In this document: in pieces, positions 48,801-54,312 of the stretch
Numbering within the stretch: position 1 is the stretch's first letter
How the letters are laid out: the number at the start of each line of letters is the position of its first letter
From: Leishmania mexicana MHOM/GT/2001/U1103
Taxonomy: Eukaryota > Euglenozoa > Kinetoplastea > Trypanosomatida > Trypanosomatidae
NCBI RefSeq assembly: GCF_000234665.1
Contig: NC_018313.1
Coordinates: forward strand, 124,001 to 188,000
Direction of reading: 5' to 3'
DNA: 64,000 nucleotides
Notes under the pieces: generated by a model
The model's input: the letters and a program-made list of their open reading frames with translations, nothing else
Told to the model about the DNA's origin: nothing
Databases searched by the model: none
Translations under genes and position numbers: made by a program

Positions 48801-49051
48801 GCTCCATGATGCCGAATCTGCTGCGACTCGTTGCATGCAGCAGTCATGAACCGCACCGATCCGCTGCGGCAATCTCGCGAGAGCAGGAGATGCGCGAGAT
48901 TCTGACGAATCTGCTGAGGGTGGCTGTGGACGAACAGCACAGGCAGCTCTCCTGCCAAACCGGATCACGCGGCCAGAGTGGTCGTCGTGCCGACGACCAC
49001 CTGCTCAACTCGGATGCGGAGGATCAAGATGAGGGCACGTCCATCATTTGA
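39857..49051 (+). CDS. MON2: MON2 homologue (Sec7-related Golgi/endosome traffic regulator)
   Basis: 3,064 residues, the largest complete gene here. The start at 39857 opens a sensible N-terminus; the frame extends back to a GTG only. The protein is a chain of helical blocks separated by Ala/Ser/Gly-rich insertions. Blocks resembling MON2 are the N-terminal DCB-like helix (FHTSLESLLVESTKHRGL), LQGVAFIKDICRLM at about 435 and LSAVQLLWSIADYLAA at about 2045. The best match, at about 2120-2180, is LWCSLLWQLRNGCLDDRQEV followed by RQSALQTLFALVQTYGW. These correspond to the MON2 block beginning LW..L...L..L..D.R..VR.SA.QTLF. MON2 is related to the BIG/GBF Arf-GEFs but lacks the Sec7 catalytic domain, and none is visible here. 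In other eukaryotes it acts with Dopey and a flippase in endosome-to-Golgi transport. It is nearly twice the length of the human protein. Confidence 0.85.
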   Translation: MASYWWPLGGLTVPAEPKGSAPAGGPTAAESGPSRPPSERASSAAAAHKGNAAATSAADARHLARAAFHTSLESLLVESTKHRGLAVLSDAVLDTRQRQYDPASLFETLCIACTLLADRSSGRTAVTTRRYSSYAAHPTTPSPATRESMSRSSSGAALYAMGSGNEPPHAPVTTTEAATQVTVGAHPSSAASPPHPLHYRHNAASRELLLQSISDIGKLIALALLPVTQQVGRRVANLVRALAFQPSPTPSVQPSPLGVQLPARTALPPPIWTTSASVVPSSAPQSHSTAPRNTDLSSGLLDANYGGGAMPSAAATATVSAAGPVHLVHDDPVLVRLLQMAASAASRCPLGSSALEELYGVLLLFYSGVAPQSMLEATCEATLTHHIHTVLAGLHDSGAGDDGVVSASAHASDDGLAHRNSSSVTLTASTFAAQLQGVAFIKDICRLMVGARTRWLHLSPYSTSAPAPGGAAGGEGATAVGGSNHNKRGVAAPHIGSTPSSMAGITASVAAAAADASRQRGQEQQQQQHSLSTSLVSKSMLGSLSALSSGTQNELDAQSAAAAAGAVSGAGGPGGATELSSLSSLAVTVPACAAMDAMPERLRLFLMRAVTLFFKEHAKALAAPTVATPAAGGGACTDESASRSSAVTSAAAVSMHSPLYAQCLNDCFFSVALWGLHEMGIAVSMQPPPALFVEVQEQQQQQRDGACSAPPCSLEIFMCTQQLVLVSISTHLHSMTNSTQVLLEAHEQLLQRLCRRRKPCATSSSQRLSSSGELSGGSPMSSDDAERLSQAATVVLSLWRKTLTSATLLWELLQLRPMGSGHRDDHSADEVAAEMSVETEAYRSSGWYSSEAWQASPDVKRNGYQSDSGGTAVASQRWSQSPHSSSLYQQGPLLTLPHSRDYLTGSQTALDGRTGSEEDRASTPPAPGLGNAAAVGEEGGTGVDATTVPLLVRVVLSLLALVVSHMQLHANNIMQVSADDKTTDDRRGGGDGEEAEGAAFTEPLLRPSTRPRFPSSGDSGDDIAGEESLKRLPPHIEPAPIPLCVCAANPSIVYQCFTEALNGLTAFGQLFSQLVDTQLMPSVAAADKEQVLCRCRECFLVLHPHLLYCEQLCLRHLRYEEDVLPVVLKAIGYWVQVSCVLQLAEQRDAYLTALVDVLRTQDPVDGHLVALAPPTALGMSDTASPTTTMLLEALLTLNSACAAAEPIVPGSVAAAALSPSDDRDAASPGSGGGATGIRQYALTMSSWGAEWLRRRGLTTSSSARGSRVSPARAGRGGSGSWTVSPSQSQMSATPAGERGGASTRPPLAAPPRIGTPTPIAAASRSKQQQQQQPASASWAMLSVLTSHGWRSPAVQHAVILGVCRLQHKLFIMKTLHVIANTLGARLKSGWALVAHGLAVTEPLLYMLKRLVSWIEESAEEQEQQEQLLSDALHLRDALRSLCVQNTCQLPYSQFKLFFTELVNATVDLGAAAPSQQQDGAGLASNHWDCGDLHAAASDRLPRHHPQGCGGQWVLTSECLSVSLVAMLPFIDLRYTDATDGVATGKVGDGSGGGDRPGVQAVQLQHQRTGALARALYLWELETNVCRYVTDHQHVEEWGRTLLTTTRAHKRALLATTASSSVEPAAIDPDTSLGSGSLSQEDTRTMELVLSTVVGHVSTVAVQMCRSSSRRRVAAVTSAGGEGGSPLNGTGSAAPAPSYQAVQSAALMIASGPFAAVPLTQVVNALFAPSAASGSSLGASGAKDTLAGVGSRCRLPLLPFVQTDAAQTTAQLLAAVHWSSQAIAIHTSADDSSSSVATAPSVTAAVRLDPREQLLASPFFLLDRVYDAWQLSCTGSPSKGGEQGRRSTAANAAGQHELEGRMSPAPLEANEARDLPQRGERSANSKAAEASAAFSVVAGAVPQLLTNAAAAVLMDVVKIVQSYGEEIDGAAWEAILSLLQRTAMATKEHACQSVDSIGGRSASSTSPLSKPDIMAPTSSTPGAAASSNQAIESLNTAFRALESIQHNHIPRLNADGLHRLIMCVGTFTVHRVDGGAAGERKLYTNLSAVQLLWSIADYLAAVDSEAIDEIERGGADKHANGGSSGTVKVTTAGYAGAAAGGRPGSPARCSDGAVVAQQQQLDRLWCSLLWQLRNGCLDDRQEVRQSALQTLFALVQTYGWRFSPACWRCVLQDVLLPLMEIVAVATGLCATPPPSSPVRGEDGATAVTGAAEERGAQDTTRQRLLRGFMDNPPQLEEVRVSLFDAGSRLFVTHYAHMQAAASALSARSPRPRLPVTGEDKDDVTEVLERFLGLCGDVCVVLRGTSGEHAAVAAVHALHGLLVEMPGKGLHARGVHLAWSALERLILHGGGGDDCAEEPLADLREGTAPELDAQRRAKQCTNAVVAATVAAICDSFRLQRLAAAAVSDAAVDSVTATSPSAVESSHKATGFSSYFSGWGGSGGGIAATVAGSTPRAELRHSDPSSPAPYFTRLVFLLQAVTRCPAVVKSYYFPSKAQTTLLEGVAAVWPTLSSLEARTMWSEVLLPAFPPAARLQSFVLQDLHESVSITVVDNATTNSAATAAASTLIPLKSVMPPGSHPGYLSAVMETMRGLMLRHMGADAVDATAPRRRGPDGLPPDPASANMSAAATETPAKTTDKDRVRLAFMAPSTVQASGTLLLLHLASAAVLEVPQRSGSVPFNPPAFFLRECVNVLQYTLWGPVLARTRTPPPSLPFPCPEASNVSPPSAAVVQCRRDGVAALCRVFELLLTTTSTVVRHAHATPPSGGAAATTGTTAAPTTTITPPHVTAALQALDLLVDTLGEVVHFVVEQYEDVVCATAAITTLTIASTAEGAALARVARRSLSLLQRWAGAIGGTPSARLAPPSCAATPHHHQHTRTGSDGTRIMSPTAQGTVARHDVCAQSQPADHATAPTATSRSKLQDVARASMESRNKALIAQFVGNPDDASAGALLIDTLRDMLHMAQNNTQGDPRAGGDAATQNLSSMMPNLLRLVACSSHEPHRSAAAISREQEMREILTNLLRVAVDEQHRQLSCQTGSRGQSGRRADDHLLNSDAEDQDEGTSII

Positions 49052-49984
49052 CTGCTTGGCGAACCGCGAGTCGTCCGCTCTGCCCACTGTCCGGGGCACT
49101 CGTCCTTTCTCACCCTGTTTCTGCCGCCTGCGCATACTTCCACTCCAGACCCGGGCCACCCCCTCATGACAGTCGGGAGGGGAGGGCGCACACGCACCTG
49201 GGACCTCCCTGCGCTCGTGCGTTGGCTCAGCTTCGCCCAAGCAGGCGGAAGGAAAACGCCGCGCGTCGCTCCTGTTCCCCCCCCCTCCCCCCACACACGC
49301 ACACCCTTCCCCTCCGTGAAGCGCGTGCGAGCATCTATGTCGCTGTCCTCTCCTTGCGCCTTCCACCCATCATCACGACCACGACCGTCCCCCCTCCCCC
49401 TTCCGCTCCATCCACATCCCTTTTCGCCTGAGCCCAGGTGTAGGACGCGTCAGCACACACACACACGCACGCACGCACACGTACACACCCGTATATATAT
49501 ATATATACACATACATATACATAGGTGTATAGGTATGGGTATACAGACATACATGTAGAGAGCGAGAGATACCGTTTCCCCGTGGCACCGCAGAGCACAC
49601 ACGAAGAGGAGCAGAAGGCTTCCCCCCTCCCCCTCCTGGTTGTTATATTATTATTTTAAAGGGGGGAGGGCGCCGGTGGAGCTCCACCGCACACACACAG
49701 CACACGCACACACACACACGTGCGTTGCAGTAAAAACGGGGCGCAGCGCTCGAGCGGATAGAGACACGTGGCAGGAGCAAATACACACTAAACAGTAACA
49801 AGAAAGGGGCGGGGAGGAAAGTCAGCGCCGTGGCGATTCTTGAAGGGGCGGGTGTGGGGTGTGTGCGCGTGGACAACACCACGATCATACACGCATACAT
49901 ATAGCAGACGCACACGCTGTTTCATCGCCGACCCCCCCCCTTCCTCCTCTGTCGCCGCGTGTTGGGCCCTTTTGTGCCGCGACC
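49052..49984 (+). other. Intergenic region with TA repeat
   Basis: No gene is supported. It contains CA arrays near 49456-49470 and 49690-49720, a TA array at 49492-49526 and a T/A-rich patch at about 49640-49660. A C-rich tract at 49932-49947 is followed by no AG until 49991-49992, which lies inside the annotated phosphatase reading frame. Confidence 0.45.
49492..49526 (+). repeat. TA-rich microsatellite
   Basis: A (TA)n run grading into ACATA units. It stands out as AT-rich in a GC-rich spacer. Confidence 0.9.
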
Positions 49985-51943
49985 ATGTCCAGCGACTTGA
50001 TGGAGCTCTCCCGCGAGGAGCTCATCAGCCGCGTGCTCGACCTCCAGTCCGAGAACAACGCGCTGAGCCGGCAGCTGCGCAGCATGGCGAACAGACGCGG
50101 CGGCACATCATCGCCCACGCAGGCTGATTCCCGTAGTAGAAACACCAGCGGTGGCATCGGCTCGATGTACAGCGATCCTTCCGCGTTCATCGCCACCAAC
50201 CCGGTCTCTGTGCGACGTAATGGCAGCCTCTCCACCGCCTCTGAAGCCCCCATGTCAGCGGCGGCGGATCGACTGAGCGGGTGCGCGAGTGGGTCGCCGT
50301 CGGCGCCGAGCTTCGAGATATCCATGTCAGTGATCGTCATCGAAAACGGCGCCGCGCTTTCGGTTCCGCTCTCCTCGGTGCTCGACAAGACGTACGGTCG
50401 CCAAGATCTGCGCGACGCCGACACGCCTGTGGTCTCGTCCAAGTACCTGCGGGATACCAACTCCTTGCGAACACAGCGCTTTTCCATCGGCAGTGTCAGT
50501 GCCACCGGTGGCGCTGGGGCGGATGCGTCGCCTAGCATGAACTTAGACGAGGAATTTTCGGACAACCTCAGTCCAGGGCGGCCAAGCTCTGCTTTTGGAC
50601 GCGGCAGTGTCCTCATGCGTGGGAGCGGTGCCAACGCCGGTGGCAGTGTTAACGACGCGGATGATGAGCCGTACCCGAAGGACCCTCGCGCGGGCTCAGC
50701 CGGTGGCGCCGCCGCCGCCTCCAGCCTTGCACAGCGCGCTGGAGTAACCCACCTGAATCTTCGCCGAGACGTCCTCTTCGCGCGTGACCTCTCACTGGAC
50801 GCGGACGCCATCATCACGCATCAGACGCTGCGGCTTTTCAACCAGCAATTTGCGCGGGGCGCAAACATGCTGTCGCCCATGTCCTCGTACGGCAACGCAG
50901 TGTACCACTACATCGTAAAGACGTTTGCGGTGCGCAACGGCTGCGAGCACTCACCAGACGATGTGGAGGGTTTTGGCCGCACACTTATCAACCTCTGCGA
51001 GGAGGTAAAACATATACTCCTAGATGAACCGCGGCACGGGTCCGTCGCGTCACCGTGCTACGTCTTTGGCGACCTGCACGGCAACTTCCGCGACCTCTTC
51101 TACTTCATGGACAACCTCATTAGCTTCCAGGACCTGCGCTACACCCCGCACCGCTTTGTCTTCCTCGGCGACTACGTTGACCGTGGCGAGTTCAGCGTCG
51201 AAGTTGTGGCCTACCTGTTCTCGATGAAGGTGCTCGCCCCGCACAAGGTCCTGCTGTTGCGCGGCAACCACGAAGACACCCTCGTGAGCGGCGACATATC
51301 CGGCTACGGCAACACGAGCTTCCGTGCCCAGTGCCACACCACCTTCGGCGCCGCCCTCGGCGAGGAACTGTGGCACCGCGCGAGTTCGGTCTTTGCCCAT
51401 CTGCCGCTGACGGCGAGCATCGACGGCAAGATTTACTGCACGCACGGCGGCATCCCGCGCTACAGCGGCGGCGTCGACGACCGGCTCGGCATTCTGAACA
51501 GCGCCGACTTCCCGGTGATGGAGTCGTTCTTCCAGGTTCCGGAGAGCGAGACGCCGCAGCACCGCATGTACCGCCAGATCGGGATGGATACTTGCTGGGC
51601 CGACCCGGCCGAGAACGAGAGTGAGCTCGATCGGTTTGGATTTGGCTCGAACCCGCGCGGCACCGGCGTCATTTTGTTTGGCTCCAAGGCGGTGGACGAC
51701 TTCCTCGACCACTTTCACTTTGAGTACATCTTTCGCGCCCATCAAGAGAAGTCTGATGGGCTGAAGCTGAGCAAGAGCGCCCGCGTCTTCACGATCTTTA
51801 GCACGAGCGCCTACGTGGGTCACCAGAATGGTGCTGGTGTGGTGCTCGTCGCGGAGGGAAAGATCCGCCTGATTGTGAAGACGGCAGACACGTACGAGGA
51901 GGAGGACTACGTAGCGGAAGTCGAAGATGTCCATCGGCGCTAA
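49985..51943 (+). CDS. Divergent PPP-family Ser/Thr protein phosphatase
   Basis: 652 residues from 49985 (or 647 from the ATG at 50000, see the finding). The N-terminus starts with a short amphipathic coiled coil (MELSREELISRVLDL), followed by about 250 Ser/Gly-rich residues. The catalytic domain begins at about 270. Metal and phosphate ligands are in place: GDLHGN with D363 and H365, GDYVDRG with D396, RGNHE with N428 and H429, CTHGGIPRY, and FRAHQ near the end. The motifs differ from PP1/PP2A: GDLHGN for GDIHGQ, RGNHEDTLVSG after the third motif, and FSTSAYVGHQNGAG where PP1 has SAPNYCG. It is therefore a separate, probably kinetoplastid-type branch that should still hydrolyse phosphoserine/threonine. 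No calmodulin or EF-hand segment is visible. Substrates are unknown. Confidence 0.9.
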   Translation: MSSDLMELSREELISRVLDLQSENNALSRQLRSMANRRGGTSSPTQADSRSRNTSGGIGSMYSDPSAFIATNPVSVRRNGSLSTASEAPMSAAADRLSGCASGSPSAPSFEISMSVIVIENGAALSVPLSSVLDKTYGRQDLRDADTPVVSSKYLRDTNSLRTQRFSIGSVSATGGAGADASPSMNLDEEFSDNLSPGRPSSAFGRGSVLMRGSGANAGGSVNDADDEPYPKDPRAGSAGGAAAASSLAQRAGVTHLNLRRDVLFARDLSLDADAIITHQTLRLFNQQFARGANMLSPMSSYGNAVYHYIVKTFAVRNGCEHSPDDVEGFGRTLINLCEEVKHILLDEPRHGSVASPCYVFGDLHGNFRDLFYFMDNLISFQDLRYTPHRFVFLGDYVDRGEFSVEVVAYLFSMKVLAPHKVLLLRGNHEDTLVSGDISGYGNTSFRAQCHTTFGAALGEELWHRASSVFAHLPLTASIDGKIYCTHGGIPRYSGGVDDRLGILNSADFPVMESFFQVPESETPQHRMYRQIGMDTCWADPAENESELDRFGFGSNPRGTGVILFGSKAVDDFLDHFHFEYIFRAHQEKSDGLKLSKSARVFTIFSTSAYVGHQNGAGVVLVAEGKIRLIVKTADTYEEEDYVAEVEDVHRR

Positions 51944-51956
51944 GTCTGTGTCACTA

Positions 51957-51976
51957 TGTGTGTGTGTGTGTGTGTG
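51957..51976 (+). repeat. (TG)n microsatellite
   Basis: A 20-bp TG run starting 14 bp after the phosphatase stop codon. Confidence 0.9.
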
Positions 51977-52737
51977 CGTACGCCTCGGCTGTCGTGTCTT
52001 GTCTCTTATCCGCCTCCTCTCTTCTCCCGTCGTATTACTCCCCTCCCGCTCCTCCTGGCACGCACCGCTGTACATCTCGTCTGTTGGTGGGTACGTGGGC
52101 GTTGTGACACGCTGCGGGCCGCCCCGTTGCGCCGCCGCCACCCCACCCATCCGCGCCCCCCCCTCTCCCCCGCTCCAACTCCCTTCCGCCGTCTCCCCCA
52201 CCACCACCACCGTACACATGCGCGCACAAGATGTCCCTTGCGCAGCATGTGACTCGGTGATCTTTCGCCTTCCCGACTGCGTGGTTGTGCGCGCGTGTAT
52301 GTGCGTAAGCGTATAGACGTGTTCCTGTGATCCTCGGATGCGCGCGTCCTCTCCGCGCCGACCCACCCCCCCCCCGATGGTCGGTGCTTTTTTTTCCCGT
52401 TCCTTTTAGGTTTTGCTCTCCGCACCACCCCTCACGCGCACGGGCCAGGTGGGGGTGCCCAACGGTGCCGCTCGCTGACCTTCTTCGCTTTCGCCCCCCC
52501 CCCCTCCCCCCCCGCTCCCTCCTCGTTGCGGCGTTCTTCTGACCCGTGTGCTGGTGCTGGTGCTTGGGGGGGGGGTGCGGCTCTGTCTTGTACCGCGTGT
52601 GTTTGGCGAAAAAAAAAACCTGGAGAGTGGTGCGCCGGCGCCTCTCCGAGGGTGGGGTGATATCGGGGGGGCGGCGGTGCACCACTCTTCAGGCCGCACT
52701 CGCAGCGGCCCTCCTCTCCGTCAGGGGAAGGCGAAAA

Positions 52738-52758
52738 TAAATATATATATATATATAA
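52738..52758 (+). repeat. AT-rich microsatellite
   Basis: An (AT)n run of about 18 bp flanked by AATAA-like sequence in a GC-rich spacer. Confidence 0.9.
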
Positions 52759-53187
52759 TCTCGAATCACCAGCGCACATCCGCGGCATAAATCGGCAAGT
52801 GGACGTCGCTCAAGCCAACGGGGATCATCTTACAGTCCGACCTTTTTCCGTCTCCCGTACCTATGCATGCGGCCATCACAGCTCAGCCGATGGTGCGCTG
52901 CGGCTCCCGCTACTACGGCTGCCGCACACGAGCACACAACCATAGTGTCTCCGTTTGTTTTCGAGTGGTTCAAGCTGTCTCGCTGCAACCCCTCCGTCCA
53001 CACACACACATACACACACACACGTACCACGCTCTTTCCCCTCAGCCCCCTCCTCCCCTCTCCTAATCCCTTTCGGGAGGAGAGACCTGATGTCCTTTCT
53101 CCTGCCCAACGCGTCCATTACCCTGCCCTCGAACAGGAGCGCAACCCCCACCCCCGCCCACTCCCCCCTCGGGCCTGCCACCGCACA

Positions 53188-53643
53188 ATGCACCGACTCA
53201 GTGACCTGAGCGCGTCCTCTGCCTCAAACCATACCCCCACCCCCCACCACCCTCCCGCCTCGCAGGCCGCATCACAGCCGCTCCCATGGCGCCGTGTGCA
53301 CCTGACCGTGCCACCACCAGAGGAGGGCCGGCACTGGCAGGGGATAGGGTGTGGGTGCGCTGGGCCCTTAGATACCACGCACGGAGGTGTCCCCTCGTCA
53401 TCAGAGAGAGTGATTCCAGTCGAGAACGCAGAAGGGCATGCACAGTGTATCCGCATGGTGTGGAAGCGGTCGGAAGACGCGTGTGCGGCTGCCGCTGCGG
53501 CGGATGCTTCTCAGTCCCCCGCCCCCCACCCCTGCACGCTCAGTGGGACCGCTCCAATGCTCCTCCACCCTCTCCCTCTGCACGCCTCCTTAGCTGCTCT
53601 TCTTTTACTCCGCGTTGTAAGAGCAGCCGGCACTCACGCATAG
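53188..53643 (+). CDS. Possible small protein gene (uncertain)
   Basis: 151 codons from the ATG at 53188. The predicted protein has a His/Pro-rich start, a charged middle containing EEGRHWQG, SSSERVIPVENAEGH and IRMVWKRSEDA, and a hydrophobic C-terminal stretch (PLHASLAALLLLRVV) that could span a membrane. A pyrimidine tract and AG at 53134-53135 sit in a suitable position upstream. Against it, the frame also stays open upstream for over 100 codons of clearly non-coding character, codon use is mixed, and no family is recognised. A chance open frame is at least as likely. Confidence 0.25.
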   Translation: MHRLSDLSASSASNHTPTPHHPPASQAASQPLPWRRVHLTVPPPEEGRHWQGIGCGCAGPLDTTHGGVPSSSERVIPVENAEGHAQCIRMVWKRSEDACAAAAAADASQSPAPHPCTLSGTAPMLLHPLPLHASLAALLLLRVVRAAGTHA

Positions 53644-53950
53644 CTACACAGCTGCTTCGGTGGTATCGTGGGAGGTGCTTGTGTGGCGCCACCACGACAC
53701 AGAGGGGCAGAGGCGCGGACACCACACACCCACACACACACCGCACCTCACACTCACTCACGCAAGCACCCGCGTTCGTCAGGAGTCTTGCTCTACCCCT
53801 CCCTCGCTTCATCTCTCGCGCTGGTGCGGCAAAGGGAGCGTATGTAAATATATACGCACGCACGCACACAGCGCCACGCCCGACGTCGTCTACCGCCATT
53901 TTTTTCGAGAGGCGACGAGGTTTCGCTTTAGACGGTCATCAAGTTTCTCT

Positions 53951-53983
53951 GAGGAGGGAGGAGGGGAGGGGAGGGGGGGGGGC
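53951..53983 (+). other. G-rich tract
   Basis: G-runs of 3, 2, 4, 4 and 10 separated by single As on the sense strand. This is a second possible G-quadruplex sequence, in the spacer before the channel gene. Confidence 0.55.
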
Positions 53984-54098
53984 GGTTTGCGTGAGCACCA
54001 CCACGGCGCATCCGCCACCCACTCACCGCCGACATCACCACTTCACATGCTGGTATCCTTCGCGCCGTGGTGAGTTTCCTGCTGCCTTTGTTCCACCT

Positions 54099-54101
<3 letters not shown>

Positions 54102-54132
<31 letters not shown>
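54102..54132 (+). repeat. (TG)n microsatellite
   Basis: A TG run of about 31 bp, about 180 bp before the channel start. Confidence 0.95.
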
Positions 54133-54133
<1 letters not shown>

Positions 54134-54312
54134 ACAGTACAACCGACGTGTGTGCGTGAGCCACCGAGATCGAAAGGGCTTTTTTTTTTTGGTGGAGGAG
54201 AGGCGGGCGGGGTGGGCCTGTGTGAGGGACGGTACAACGGACACGGACGGCGCACATCACCCTCTCCGTCCCCCTTGATCGACGGCACCATCGGTGCTTC
54301 TGCCTGTTGAGG

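Larger units (their letters stand above)
51944..54312 (+). other. Long intergenic region
   Basis: 2.4 kb, the longest spacer in the window. It contains a TG array 14 bp after the phosphatase stop, C- and G-runs at about 52365-52405 and 52497-52575, an AT repeat at 52738-52758, a G-rich tract at 53951-53983 and a TG array at 54102-54132. One possible small gene at 53188-53643 is listed separately with low confidence. Confidence 0.5.

Noticed and set aside
51050..52366. 438-codon reverse-strand open frame across the phosphatase
   Set aside because: Antisense shadow; the composition mirrors the sense gene and runs into low-complexity spacer.
53286..54278. 330-codon + frame before the channel gene
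   Set aside because: It passes through poly-G and TG repeats and lacks any fold-like sequence; it also overlaps the slightly better small candidate at 53188-53643.
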